DNA from: Mycobacterium neglectum
Lineage (GTDB): Bacteria > Actinomycetota > Actinomycetes > Mycobacteriales > Mycobacteriaceae
Direction: 5' to 3'
DNA: 64,000 bases
Assembly (NCBI RefSeq): GCF_002591975.1
Contig: NZ_NVQE01000018.1
Location: 1-64,000, forward strand
Below are positions 52,104 to 61,302 of this stretch, piece by piece (position 1 is the first letter of the stretch; every line of letters starts with the position of its first letter). A model generated the notes under the pieces. The model was given only the letters and a program-made list of their open reading frames with translations, ran no database searches and had not been told where the DNA came from. Made by a program: the position numbers and the translations under genes.

Positions 52104-52856
52104 ATGCCGAAATTCTCCGAGAAGACTGTGATCATCACGGGTGGCGCCGCGGGCATCGGTCTCGCCGCTGCTAAACTATACGCCGCCCAGGGGGCCAACG
52201 TTCTTATCACCGGCCGCCGACAGGACAGACTCGACGACATCGCACGCGATGACCGAGCCATCGTGGGGCTCGTCGCCGATGCTGGCGATGCTGACGACGT
52301 TTATCGGACCATCGATTTCGCGATGGCGCGGTGGGGGCGCCTAGACGTCATCGTGAACAACGCCGGAGCGGGCGTCCTCGCCGCGCTCGCCGACGTTTCG
52401 ATCGAAGCAATATTCAACACATTCCGAATCAACGTGATCGGCCCTACTCTCATGGCTAAGGCGGCCCTTCCGCATCTGGCCCGATCACACGGCAGCATCA
52501 TCAATGTGTCCAGTACATACGGGTCGAAACCTGCTGCTGGCTTGTCTCACTATGCGGCAAGTAAAGCCGCGGTCGAGCATCTCACGCGCTGCTGGGCGCT
52601 TGAACTGGCCTCCACAGGCATCCGGGTGAATGCGATCGCATCGGGGCCTGTCGAAACGGCATTTCTAAAGGAAAGGATGGGACTCAGCGAGGACGCGATA
52701 AAGGAAGTCAAAGCCCTGGAGACGGCAACCATTCCGCTGGGGCGGCGCGGCGTCCCCGACGACGTCGCAGCCTGGATCATCAAGCTGACCGATCCCGGTT
52801 CGGACTGGGTCACCGGTCAAGTTCTCGCCGTGGACGGCGGCCTCGCCGTCACATAG
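52104..52856 (+). CDS. Short-chain dehydrogenase/reductase
   Basis: A 250-residue classical SDR. The NAD(P)-binding TGGAAGIG is at 12-19, NNAG at 85-88, catalytic Ser in INVSSTYG (about 136-137), and Tyr150-xxx-Lys154 in HYAASK. It ends with the usual DWVTGQVLAVDGG. GRRQ after the second strand suggests NADP(H) preference. The substrate is not evident. It stands between the mkl and istB remnants with a palindrome just upstream. Confidence 0.92.
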   Translation: MPKFSEKTVIITGGAAGIGLAAAKLYAAQGANVLITGRRQDRLDDIARDDRAIVGLVADAGDADDVYRTIDFAMARWGRLDVIVNNAGAGVLAALADVSIEAIFNTFRINVIGPTLMAKAALPHLARSHGSIINVSSTYGSKPAAGLSHYAASKAAVEHLTRCWALELASTGIRVNAIASGPVETAFLKERMGLSEDAIKEVKALETATIPLGRRGVPDDVAAWIIKLTDPGSDWVTGQVLAVDGGLAVT

Positions 52857-52916
52857 CTCCTCGTCACGGCTCCTTTTCGTACTCCACTATTGATTAAACC
52901 TTTGCACCCGAGTCCT

Positions 52917-53045
52917 ATGACCGCGGCCCTGGCACGGCGAGTCGGTCGCGCTCGCTTCGAACAGCACAACACCTTCGAAGACTTCGACTTCACCCTCAGC
53001 CCCAAGCTGCCCGCCGCGATGCTCGATCTCCGCTGGGAGCTTACA
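52917..53045 (+). pseudogene. istB (IS21 family helper ATPase) remnant
   Basis: A short frame encodes ARRVGRARFEQHNTFEDFDF, then SPKLPAAMLDLRW, which matches IstB proteins of IS21 elements just before their Walker A. Two to five residues are deleted before LRW, and the ATPase core is gone. Evidence that an IS21-family element once sat here. Confidence 0.7.
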
Positions 53046-53047
53046 GG

Positions 53048-53914
53048 TCACCGGGTTGGCAGTGTGCCCGGCGCGGCGCGGACGTCGTTGATGTAGTCGC
53101 CGAGTGTGAGCTCGAGTGGGCCGGGCTGTTGGAAGCCGTCTTTGAGTGCTTGGGCGATGATCGATGCGGCGGCGGGGCGCGCAAAGGCCCCGATGAGTGT
53201 GTCCATTTCGGAGAGCAGGGTCGCGTCGGCAGGTAGTGACGCGTTGTTCACGAACCGTTTGATGTCGGCGAGGGCGAGCAGGTCGAAGCGTGACACCCGA
53301 TGTGCGAATGCGTCGACGAATGCGTCGAATTCGGCATCGGGGATGGCCCTGTTGACGTATCCGTAGCGCTCGGCCAGCTCACCGGTGAAATCGTGGCCGC
53401 CGAGGAGGATCTCCAGGGCCCGTCCGCGGCCGACTATCGTGGGTAGCCGGCTGGATGGACCACCGCCTGGGATGGCGGCGAAGCCGACTTCGAATTGTCC
53501 GAGGATCGCCCGTTCGCGGCTGGCGAAGCGGATGTCGGTGGCCAGCGCTAGCTCGCTGCCGGCGGCACGCGCTCGGCCGCGGATGGCGCTGATCGTCACG
53601 GCTGGCAATTTGCTGATCCGGATCAGCAGATTGGTCCAGTGATGAAACGGCGAGGGCGCGGTGGGCAGCGCCGTGAGTGGTGAGGGGTCGGCTGCGACGT
53701 CAACGTGGTTAAGGAAGAAGTCGGGGTTGGCGCTTTCGAACACGATGACGGCAACGTGGTGGTCTTGTTCGATTTCGGTGAGGAGTTGGTGAAGTTCGAC
53801 GACCATCAGCGGGTCGACGAGGTTGATGGGCGGGTTGTCGAACGTGACCCGCCACAGTGCAGGGGTGGTGCGTGTGACGCTGAAGCGTGGCGAAGTGTCG
53901 GCTTGGGTGCTCAT
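53048..53914 (-). CDS. Enoyl-CoA hydratase/isomerase family protein
   Basis: A 288-residue crotonase-fold protein. VTFDNPPINLVDPLMVVEL is the family opening. ISAIRGRARAAGSELALATD holds the oxyanion-hole Gly region, and FEVGFAAIPGGGPSSRLPTI the second. The usual catalytic Glu of hydratases is not obvious at GRARAAGSE, so isomerase, hydrolase or another crotonase activity is possible. ATG 53914 follows AAGGAAAC. It shares direction with the downstream-oriented peroxiredoxin gene at 53975 and is probably co-transcribed with it. Confidence 0.87.
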   Translation of the reverse strand: MSTQADTSPRFSVTRTTPALWRVTFDNPPINLVDPLMVVELHQLLTEIEQDHHVAVIVFESANPDFFLNHVDVAADPSPLTALPTAPSPFHHWTNLLIRISKLPAVTISAIRGRARAAGSELALATDIRFASRERAILGQFEVGFAAIPGGGPSSRLPTIVGRGRALEILLGGHDFTGELAERYGYVNRAIPDAEFDAFVDAFAHRVSRFDLLALADIKRFVNNASLPADATLLSEMDTLIGAFARPAAASIIAQALKDGFQQPGPLELTLGDYINDVRAAPGTLPTR

Positions 53915-53974
53915 CGCGTTTCCTTGGGGTTGTGGGTGAAGTCCTGCGCGCCCGGTGGGCGTTGTTGATGGCGA

Positions 53975-54556
53975 TCACTGTTGGCGTGCGGTGGCGAGTA
54001 TTTCGTCCACCGTCCATTGGTCGTAGGCGTGGCTGCCGTACTTGGCGGCGAGGATTCGTCCATCGGGCCCGATGAGCAGATCGGCGGGCAGTCCGAGGTT
54101 GCCGTTGGTCGGTGAGGCGGGCAGTGGTGAGCGGCGTTTGGCGATCGCGGTCTTGATGGCGTGCCAGTATCCGCCGGGCAGCGCGCGCCAGGCCGCGAGT
54201 CTGAGGGCTTTTGTCGAGGCTTCCACCCCGAATCGGCGGTAGAGATCCTTGTCGGGGTCGCCGACCACCGCAAAGGGCATATCGTCTTGGTATTTGCGCA
54301 GCTCGGCGGCGGTGGAGTGGAACACCACCACTTCGCGGATGCCTGCGGTGTTGATCTCCTCGATTCGTCCGCTGATCGAGCGCAGGTGCAGATTGCATAC
54401 CGGGCAGCCTGCGAAACGCCGGAACTGCAGGTGCGTTAGCGCGCCCGTGGGGTCGGGAATCTGTACGGGTTCGTCGTTGAGTCCCCTAAGCAGCAGGGTG
54501 GGGAACTGCTCGCCGACAGTGACGCGCTTGGATCGTGCTGGGGCCGTGCGGGCCAT
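53975..54556 (-). CDS. AhpC/TSA-type peroxiredoxin-like protein
   Basis: A 193-residue thioredoxin-fold protein from ATG 54556 with an AAGGAG site. RRFAGCPVCNLHL has Cys51 and Cys54, a CxxC centre typical of the AhpC/TSA-2 subfamily. FHSTAAELRKYQDDMPFAVV and LLIGPDGRILAAKYG are family landmarks. Its role is probably thiol-dependent reduction of peroxides or protein disulfides. It lies 60 bases upstream of the crotonase-family gene. Confidence 0.86.
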   Translation of the reverse strand: MARTAPARSKRVTVGEQFPTLLLRGLNDEPVQIPDPTGALTHLQFRRFAGCPVCNLHLRSISGRIEEINTAGIREVVVFHSTAAELRKYQDDMPFAVVGDPDKDLYRRFGVEASTKALRLAAWRALPGGYWHAIKTAIAKRRSPLPASPTNGNLGLPADLLIGPDGRILAAKYGSHAYDQWTVDEILATARQQ

Positions 54557-54585
54557 GATGATCTCCTTCTACTGATGGGCCGATG

Positions 54586-54642
54586 GTCAGGTCGGGCGAG
54601 CAGATGCCCACCGTCGACGATCAATTCGGTGCCGGCGGGCGT
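54586..54642 (-). pseudogene. C-terminal scrap of an SDR gene
   Basis: Read leftward, the segment encodes TPAGTELIVDGGHLL right after a stop codon, which resembles the end of short-chain dehydrogenases. The rest of the 54557-54811 gap holds nothing recognisable. Confidence 0.35.
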
Positions 54643-54811
54643 TCACTCGCCTCGTCGGCTCGTAGTGTGCCGGGCGGGGAGTTCGTTGGGGGGCCGGAGG
54701 GTCCACGCCCGCGTCGTCGTCGTCGACCACGTTCGGACCCGGCCCCTTTCCGCTAGGGCCACACCGCACTTCGATGTGTCTTGCCCCGATGTGTTGCTTT
54801 GGTTGCGGTGC

Positions 54812-55234
54812 TCATCCGGCTTCCGTTGGGTTGTGGGTGAAGTCCAGCGTGTGCTGGTTGGCGTTGTCGATCGCGATGACAAAGCACACGCGTCCGGGGC
54901 CGCGGCTCGGGAAGGCGGCGCCGGTGTATTTGATTGAGATCGGGTCCATGTAGTGGCAGGCGGCGTCGTCGCGGACTGCGATGACCCTGCCCTGCAGGGC
55001 GGCCATCCGGTAGGGGTTGTCGAACGCGGTGATCGACAGGCCGACGCGAGGGTCGCGGCGCATGTCCTTGGCCTTCGGGGCCTTGGCATGGGTGCAGATC
55101 AGGACGTTGTCGTCCTCGCGCGCGACCCACACCACCCAATTGCGGGGATGACCGCCGGCCGAAACTGTGGACAGGTGCGCGTAATTCGGTCCGTCAATAA
55201 GCACCCGGATGCTGGCCGGGATCGGGCTCGACAT
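54812..55234 (-). CDS. PPOX-class flavin/F420-dependent oxidoreductase
   Basis: A 140-residue split-barrel protein, start ATG 55234. RVLIDGPNYAHLSTVSAGG, NWVVWVAREDDNVLI and KAKDMRRDPRVGLSITA are the signature strands of the pyridoxamine-phosphate-oxidase superfamily as found in mycobacterial F420- or FMN-binding members. The substrate is unknown. A longer frame extends upstream into the neighbouring peroxiredoxin region, but its translation there is not protein-like. It runs in the same direction as the peroxiredoxin at 55356 and is probably co-transcribed. Confidence 0.87.
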   Translation of the reverse strand: MSSPIPASIRVLIDGPNYAHLSTVSAGGHPRNWVVWVAREDDNVLICTHAKAPKAKDMRRDPRVGLSITAFDNPYRMAALQGRVIAVRDDAACHYMDPISIKYTGAAFPSRGPGRVCFVIAIDNANQHTLDFTHNPTEAG

Positions 55235-55355
55235 CCTCACCGCCCGCGCCGCTTGGCCGGGGAAGAGGCGGCGGGCACCAGGCGGCTCGGCTGCATGTGT
55301 TCCGTCGGGCTGGTCTGGCGGCACGGCAGCGGCCTGCAGCGGTGTGCGGCGTTGC

Positions 55356-55841
55356 TCATCGCGCGTCGGGGTGCTCGGACAGGTACCGGACGAAACCGAT
55401 GACGTCGTCGGCAACCAGCCGCCCGATGGCCCCGCTCGAGTACACCGCGAGCCGCACCGTCCCATCAGGTGCCAGCACGAAGCCCGTCGATTGCAGATAA
55501 CGGGGATGGTCGTTGACGTAGGCACCCGTCGCCGCAGCGATCGCGTCGGCGTCGGCGCTATGGCCAACCGGGAAACGCAGCTTGTGCTTGGCGACCAGCG
55601 CAGCCGAGGTCTGCTCATCATCCACCGACAAGGCGATCACCTTGACGTTGAGTTCACTGAGCGTGTCGAGCGCGCGGGAGAACCCGGCCAGCTGGGCATT
55701 GCAGTATGGGCACCACGACCCGCGGTAGATCAAGATGACGCCGTAGGACCCGGCGAGATCGCCGGGCAGGGAGATCGTGGCGCCGCCGACGGCGGGAACC
55801 TCGATCCGGGGAAACAGCTGACCATAATCGAGTCGGGACAT
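55356..55841 (-). CDS. Peroxiredoxin (AhpC/TSA, PRX-like)
   Basis: A 161-residue protein. ATG 55841 is preferred because GGAAGG lies 6 bases before it; ATG 55847 is in frame. GSWCPYCNAQ has Cys44 and Cys47, and VKVIALSVDDEQTS and RYLQSTGFVLAPDG match the family. Reduces peroxides using thiols. It is divergent from the TetR gene at 55933, with two identical operator-like sites between them, so it is probably under its control. Confidence 0.88.
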   Translation of the reverse strand: MSRLDYGQLFPRIEVPAVGGATISLPGDLAGSYGVILIYRGSWCPYCNAQLAGFSRALDTLSELNVKVIALSVDDEQTSAALVAKHKLRFPVGHSADADAIAAATGAYVNDHPRYLQSTGFVLAPDGTVRLAVYSSGAIGRLVADDVIGFVRYLSEHPDAR

Positions 55842-55864
55842 CGGCATCCTTCCGAGGGGTTGGG

Positions 55865-55880
55865 TGGACTACTCGGTCCA
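55865..55880. promoter_or_regulatory. Candidate TetR operator 1
   Basis: TGGAC-N6-GTCCA inverted repeat in the peroxiredoxin/tetR divergent gap. It is identical in arms and spacing to the second site 33 bp away. Confidence 0.65.
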
Positions 55881-55897
55881 TCATGATGACATAGGAG

Positions 55898-55913
55898 TGG
55901 ACTGGCAAGTCCA
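55898..55913. promoter_or_regulatory. Candidate TetR operator 2
   Basis: Second TGGAC-N6-GTCCA site; here the arms extend to TGGACT and AGTCCA. It lies 20 bases before the tetR start, so it would autoregulate the regulator. Confidence 0.68.
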
Positions 55914-55932
55914 GTGTCGGTAGGCTGCGGTC

Positions 55933-56562
55933 ATGGTGTCAACGGAGGGCCCTGCTGGTTCGCGGCTGACGGCTCGCGGCGCGGCGACTAGAGCCCGCAT
56001 CGTCGCGGCGGCGGCGTCGCTGGTGCAGGAGCACGGGGTGGCCGGAACCAGCCTGGACGATGTCATGGCCGTCACCGCCACCAGCAAGTCGCAGCTGTAT
56101 CACTACTTCGCCAACAAGGACGCGCTCATTCGCGAGGTGATCACCATCCAGCTCGGCCGCGTGATCGCCGCCCAGGAGCCCGACCTTCGCGAGGTCTCGT
56201 CGTGGGAGGGTCTGCAGCGCTGGTGTGATCACCTCGTTGCCATGACCCGCGCGAGGCAGGGTGTCGGCGGCTGCCCCCTTGGCTCGCTGGTCGGTGAACT
56301 CGCTGAGCGATCCGAGACTGCGCGACACGTGCTCGCGCAGTGCTTTGCCGAATGGGAATCGTATCTGTCCGCGGGCTTTGTGGCCATGCGCGACAACGGC
56401 GAACTGGCCGCCGAGGCCGACCCGGCCGAGCTCGCGTTGACAATGATGAGCGCGCTGCAAGGCGGTCTGCTGATGGCGCAGACCATGCGCAGCGCCCGCC
56501 CCGTCGAACTCGCCCTGAACATGGCGCTCGGGCACGTCAGTGCTTACCGGCGCAACCCATAG
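55933..56562 (+). CDS. TetR family transcriptional regulator
   Basis: A 209-residue repressor from ATG 55933. Residues about 17-62 are the TetR DNA-binding domain (RARIVAAAASLVQEHGVAG, TSKSQLYHYFANKDALI). The rest is a helical ligand domain with GGCPLGSLVGELAE, as in the TetR_C_16/LmrA-like group. It is divergent from the peroxiredoxin-PPOX genes, and the two TGGAC-N6-GTCCA sites fit its footprint size. The probable signal is an oxidant or toxic small molecule. Confidence 0.92.
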   Translation: MVSTEGPAGSRLTARGAATRARIVAAAASLVQEHGVAGTSLDDVMAVTATSKSQLYHYFANKDALIREVITIQLGRVIAAQEPDLREVSSWEGLQRWCDHLVAMTRARQGVGGCPLGSLVGELAERSETARHVLAQCFAEWESYLSAGFVAMRDNGELAAEADPAELALTMMSALQGGLLMAQTMRSARPVELALNMALGHVSAYRRNP

Positions 56563-56717
56563 GCGCGACGGCGCTGATCAGCCAGCAGCCTGCGACTCAG
56601 TCGACGTCAGCTCGCCGGCAGGGCGGCCCCACCCGAGAGGCTGGTTCGGATCGGCAGCGACGCCACGGCCAACCCGACGCTGTTGTGCCGCGACCGTCTT
56701 GGATGGATAGGTGCGGC

Positions 56718-57412
56718 TCAACGGGCTGAGATCGCGAGGATGCGTTCGGCGTTGGCGTGGGCGATCTTTGCCCGGTCACCGGCACTGAGCGTTGTTCGCT
56801 GCAGCCGGGCGACGGCCTCTTGCGAGGACTCATACGGGTAGTCCACGGAAAACATGACAGCATCGGCGCCCACCTCCAGCACCGCCCCGGTCAGGGTCGC
56901 CGGCGAGAACACCCCGCTGGTGGTGAACACGATGTTGGTGCCGATGTAGGCCGATGGTGGTTGCTTGAGCGGTGTGCCGGGTTGGATGGTGCGGACACGC
57001 GAGTCGAGCCTGCTGCGCTGCAACGGCAAGAACGCGCCCATGTGGCCCAAGATCAGGGTGGCCGAAGGGATGGCGGTCGGAAAACTCCGGCGAAGAGTAT
57101 CCGCAGGGCGTGGCCGCTGACCGCGGCGCCCCAACTCCCCGTCGGGCCATACAGTTCGCGCCGACCGTCCAGGGCATGCCACCGATCGGCCGGCGGGGCG
57201 CCCGGGTGCAGATACAGCGCTACGCCCAGCGCTTCCAAGGCGGCCCAAACCTCGTCGTACTCGGGTGCATCCAGGCAGTGTCCGCCCGGTCTGTGGATGC
57301 AGTCATTGACCAGCGCCCCGGACAACCCGAGCTGTCGCACGCAGCGTTCCAGCTCGACCGCCGCCCCGGCCGGGTCCTGCAGCGGCAAGGCCGCAAAACC
57401 GCGGAACCCAAG
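56718..57412 (-). pseudogene. Amidohydrolase-2 family gene, frameshifted and 5'-truncated
   Basis: Two leftward frames together encode the back of a metal-dependent amidohydrolase/decarboxylase. The first runs from about 57412 to 57085 (ELERCVRQLGLSGALVNDCI, YDEVWAALEALGVALYLHPG). The second runs from about 57080 to 56718 (ATLILGHMGAFLPLQRSRLD, AVMFSVDYPYESSQEAVARL, ANAERILAI). HP, GHMG and DYP are metal and catalytic motifs of the family. The frame is lost near 57080, and the N-terminal metal-binding part is missing. Confidence 0.8.
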
Positions 57413-58671
57413 GGTGTAATTTCATCGTTTCGGCGCCGATTCCGTCTGAAGTCCTCACGCCCAACGGCTGTGTCGCCGCCGTGGTGGTGACTGCTGGGGC
57501 CGAAAGTACTGGCGCTCCTAAAATCCTTAGCGGTCGGGCGCGATGCGCTGATTGTGCCGTCGGCGCTGGCGAGTTGGCGGCGTGCACATTTTTGAACGAA
57601 CAGCGGATGAGGTCGCACAGGGGGCTGGTGTCCAAGCGGGCGTAAGCATGTTTGGTCGCGGCCGACAGGCCGATCTTGCAGACAGCATGGCTTTTCGGCA
57701 GTCGAAGACGGCGACAGAGCGTCCGGGTTCGCAAACGGCGACGGCCAGCTGCAGGAGCGCGGCGCGAAGGACTTTAACGTGGTCGCCTATTCCCCCCTGC
57801 ACGGGGCAACGCCGCGGCATCCCGATTCCGAGACCAATCTCCTTGTGCCGCTAGACCATACCGCGGCTGCCGCGAAGTCCAGTATCCACCGTGTCATCGG
57901 CGTCACCGTCACGATGTGCACGTCCGATTCGGATATCGAACTGGCACAGGCGTTCTGTTCACACCGCATCCCACTCGAAGCCACTGTGATGATGGTCAGC
58001 GGACGGCGGACGTTCGCGCTCAGCTGAAGGAGGCGGCGGTCGGGATTCCGATGCTGTCCTCGGTGTTGGCGCTTTTGTTGCTGTCGTTCGCCCGGCAAGC
58101 CAGGCCGGGCTGGCCGTGGTGGCGTGTCTGGGGGCGACTCGGTGAACGTCGATACCAGCCCGACTACTTCCGCTTCTCCGTAGGCCCGCGGTAAGACATT
58201 GTTCAAGCTTGCGGGAGGGGCGTCTGTGTTGCTTGTGGTGGCGAACCCCGCAGATTTCTAGGGCAGTGCAGGGCGGTGGACGAGGCCGGGTTTCGACTCG
58301 CGGTGATCATAACGGTGGCCGCTCGCAACAGGAACTGCAAACTTATTGTGCGGGCGCCACGGTTTGTTGTCGGGTGGGCGCATGGACTCTGACGATGCAG
58401 GAGAACATCGATACCCACCGCACTGCGACGTCCGCGTGGCCGGATCGTCTATCAGGTCATCGAGCGCTGTGCGGGACGGGAATGCGGTGCCAGCAGGCGC
58501 AGTTCATTGCGCAGACCCGATTGCGCAGACCCGTCTGCCTCGGAGGGTTGAAGTCCTTGGAGCCGGGCTTGTTGATCCGGTTCAGCGATACGAGTGCGCT
58601 ACAGCTACGTAATGGATCCATAACCAGGAATATCTATCGTGCGACAGATTGGTAGCAAGGGAGTCTGCAGA
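57413..58671. other. 1.26-kb stretch without a supported gene
   Basis: Only short frames with atypical composition occur (for example 57779-58027 and 57916-58194, both rightward). None has a ribosome site and a recognisable motif together. It probably consists of decayed sequence between the amidohydrolase remnant and the ssu operon, plus the ssu promoter at its right end. Confidence 0.6.
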
Positions 58672-59640
58672 ATGTCGACGCTCCGAGTTCGCGGCGGCCG
58701 GCTAGCCCGGTTGGTCGGCCGCATTGGATTTGTTGTGGCACTCGTGCTCTTCGTAGGTGGCTGTGGCGGGGGCGGTGGTGCCCCGGATACAGTCCGGATT
58801 GGGACTTTCGCCAGCGCAGTCGATTACGCACCGTTCTATATCGCGCGCAAGCAACGGTTGTTCGAATCCGCCGTCGGCGCCGGCACGAAAGTCGACTACG
58901 TGGAATTCGACTCGGCGCCAGCCGTCACAGAAGCGTTGGCGACAAACCGGGTCGACATGGTCTTCATGGCCGAGCCGCCGGCTCTAATCGCCGCGGCGGC
59001 GGGAGTTCATTGCAGGATTGTGGCTCTGGGCGCGAGCCTGGTCCAGGACATCCTCGTACCGATCGACAGCAAGATCGCGAGCGCTGCCGATTTGGGCGGA
59101 GCGCGCGTCGGTGTGTTAGCGGGTACGTCGTCGCATTACGCCTTGATCAAGATCGCCAAGGATGCCGGCGTCGATCCCAAGTTAATTCAAGTGATCGATA
59201 TGGCCCCGCCGGACGCGAAGGCGGCGTTCGAATCAGGTCACCTGGATGCGTGGGCGGTGTGGCCGCCGTTCGTGCAGCAGCAGCTTGTCCAGAAGACCGC
59301 CAGGCTGCTACCGGCAGGCGATGCTGCGATCCAGTCCATCGCGGTTGCACGGCCCGGGCTGGCCGAAGATGCACTGGCCGTTTACTCCGCTTTGGTCGCT
59401 GCCATCGGCAAAGCAAAGGAGTTCATCCGCGCATCACCGGCAGAAGCGAAATCGATTGTGGCCACTGAAGTTCGGGTCGATCCGGAGGTGGTCGAATTGG
59501 CCTGGCCGCGCCACGACTTCACCGCCACGCTGACTCAGGAGGTCATTGCCGACATCCAGGCGAAGGCCGATTTCCTGGCCGATGCTGGCTTCATTCAGCA
59601 GAAGGTCGATGTCAAGGACCTGGTCGGACCTCCGCGATGA
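58672..59640 (+). CDS. ssuA: Sulfonate ABC transporter substrate-binding lipoprotein (SsuA-like)
   Basis: A 322-residue lipoprotein. ATG 58672 follows AAGGGAG, which rules out the upstream GTG. The lipobox LFVGGC has Cys31. VRIGTFASAVDYAPFYIARK and FDSAPAVTEALATNRVDMVF are SsuA/NMT1-type binding motifs. FESGHLDAWAVWPPFVQQQL is characteristic of aliphatic-sulfonate binding proteins. It binds organosulfonates outside the membrane for the coupled permease. Its stop overlaps the permease start (ATGA). Confidence 0.88.
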   Translation: MSTLRVRGGRLARLVGRIGFVVALVLFVGGCGGGGGAPDTVRIGTFASAVDYAPFYIARKQRLFESAVGAGTKVDYVEFDSAPAVTEALATNRVDMVFMAEPPALIAAAAGVHCRIVALGASLVQDILVPIDSKIASAADLGGARVGVLAGTSSHYALIKIAKDAGVDPKLIQVIDMAPPDAKAAFESGHLDAWAVWPPFVQQQLVQKTARLLPAGDAAIQSIAVARPGLAEDALAVYSALVAAIGKAKEFIRASPAEAKSIVATEVRVDPEVVELAWPRHDFTATLTQEVIADIQAKADFLADAGFIQQKVDVKDLVGPPR

Positions 59641-60461
59641 CGATGATGGTGACTGCGCCCGTGGCGACAAATGCGCCCCGTCGACGCCGGCGGTTCTTCG
59701 ATCGTCTGACAAGCTGCGTACTTGCGCTGGCCGTACCGATCGGACTGGTCGTGGCATGGCACGTCGCGGTGGTCAGCGGCGTCCTGCCGCACACGCTCGT
59801 TGCTGGACCGCTCGACTCACTCGAAGCGTTCGTCAGGCTGGCGATGGATGGAACGCTGATCGAGCACGCGTGGGTCAGTGTGCGCCGCATAGCGATTGGC
59901 TTTGCCATCGGCAGCACGGTCGGCATTCTGGCAGGGGCGGTGATCGGCACCAGCCCGTTGGCAGCCAAAATCCTGGAGCCCACCGCCTTGACGTTGATTC
60001 CGGTCCCGGCGGTGGCGTGGATTCCGGTGCTGGTCATCGTGTTTGGCATCGGAGAGCTCTCAAAGGTGACCTTGGTGGCGATCGGGTCCGCCACCACGCT
60101 GATCCTGGCGACCGCTGCGGGGATTCGTTCTGCCTCGCAAGATCTCGTGGAGGTCGCGCAGCTCTACGAGAAGTCGCGCTGGACAGTGCTGCGGACGGTG
60201 TTGCTGCCGTCGGCGGCTCCGTCGATTGTCGCATCGGCGCGCGTTGCGATGGCGCTGTCGTGGACACTGTTGGTCGCGGCGGAGGTCATCGCGTCGGCTA
60301 ACGGGTTGGGATGGCTCATCTGGGATTCGCGCAACTTCGCACGGCCCGCTGCCATGATCGCCGGAATGCTCGCAATCGGCATTCTCGGAAAGGCCACCGA
60401 TGGGCTTCTCGCCCGCTTCGGCCGCTACCTCACCCGCTGGGACCGCTCCTACCGTGGCTGA
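59637..60461 (+). CDS. ssuC: Sulfonate ABC transporter permease (SsuC-like)
   Basis: A 274-residue protein with about six membrane helices (first near 25-45). The BPD-transporter loop contains LVEVAQLYEKSRWTVLRTVL and LPSAAPSIV, the EAA-type motif that docks the ATPase. It lies between ssuA and ssuB with overlaps on both sides (4 and 8 bases), as expected for a stoichiometric transporter. Confidence 0.9.
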   Translation: MTMMVTAPVATNAPRRRRRFFDRLTSCVLALAVPIGLVVAWHVAVVSGVLPHTLVAGPLDSLEAFVRLAMDGTLIEHAWVSVRRIAIGFAIGSTVGILAGAVIGTSPLAAKILEPTALTLIPVPAVAWIPVLVIVFGIGELSKVTLVAIGSATTLILATAAGIRSASQDLVEVAQLYEKSRWTVLRTVLLPSAAPSIVASARVAMALSWTLLVAAEVIASANGLGWLIWDSRNFARPAAMIAGMLAIGILGKATDGLLARFGRYLTRWDRSYRG

Positions 60462-61302
60462 CGTGAATGGCGCGGAGGTGCCGGCCCTGCAAGTACGAAT
60501 TCGCGAGAAACGGGTCACGGTCGGCAAGCGTCCCCTGGATGTGCTGAGCGAGGTCAACTTCGACGTCCGCCGTCAAGAGGTTGTCGGCATCGTGGGTGGC
60601 AGCGGAGCTGGCAAGACGTCGCTGCTGCGCGCGATCGCGGGCCTTGACACCACGTTCGTTGGCGAAATCCGGGCCTTCGGTCGACTCGTTCGGGGACCCG
60701 GCCGGGACCGGGGCCTGGTCTTCCAGGAGCACCGACTGATGCCGTGGATGTCGTTGTCTGACAACGTCGCCTACGCGCTGCCGTTCCGGAGACCGGCCGC
60801 CCAAATCGAAAAGCAAGTCGTCCATGCGCTCGACCTGGTCGGGCTGGCCGGTTTCGGCAAGGCGTGGCCGAATCAGCTTTCCGGCGGCATGGCGCAGCGA
60901 GCCTCCTTGGCCCGCGCCTTGGTCACCACTCCCGAGATCCTGCTGCTCGACGAGCCGCTGGGCGCGCTGGACAGCCTGCTGCGCAGTCAAATGCAAACCG
61001 AACTCGAGCGGATCATCCTCGACGAGGCGCTCACCGCGATCCTGGTGACCCACGACGTCGACGAGGCCGTGCTACTGGCAGACCGGGTGATTGTGATGGC
61101 TGGTCCACCCGGACGGATCATCGCCGACATGGCGCACCCCCAGCCCCGCCCGCGGGACGTGGCGGACCCAGCACTTCAGGCCCTCCGCGCCCAGATCCTC
61201 ACTGTTTTGCATCAAGGAGGCAGGAATGGACATCTACTGGTACATCCCCACCCACACCGACGGCCCACACCTGTCGACGATGCACCGGGCGCGGGCGGCT
61301 AA
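60454..61302 (+). CDS. ssuB: Sulfonate ABC transporter ATPase (SsuB-like)
   Basis: A 282-residue ABC ATPase. GTG 60454 overlaps the ssuC end. Walker A is GGSGAGKT at 48-55, the signature is LSGGMAQR, Walker B is ILLLDEPLGALD, and the switch His lies in VTHDVDEA. The last 25 residues (HPHPHRRPTPVDDAPGAGG) are encoded by bases that are also the start of ssuD in another frame, a 77-base overlap, and look like read-through rather than a conserved ATPase tail. Confidence 0.9.
   Translation: MADVNGAEVPALQVRIREKRVTVGKRPLDVLSEVNFDVRRQEVVGIVGGSGAGKTSLLRAIAGLDTTFVGEIRAFGRLVRGPGRDRGLVFQEHRLMPWMSLSDNVAYALPFRRPAAQIEKQVVHALDLVGLAGFGKAWPNQLSGGMAQRASLARALVTTPEILLLDEPLGALDSLLRSQMQTELERIILDEALTAILVTHDVDEAVLLADRVIVMAGPPGRIIADMAHPQPRPRDVADPALQALRAQILTVLHQGGRNGHLLVHPHPHRRPTPVDDAPGAGG

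Noticed and set aside
54812..55621. A 269-residue version of the PPOX protein
   Set aside because: The extra N-terminus is read opposite-frame within the peroxiredoxin gene and is not protein-like; ATG 55234 gives a standard PPOX start.
57779..58194. Two overlapping short rightward frames as genes
   Set aside because: No ribosome site with a motif, no recognisable family, and they lie in a decayed region.
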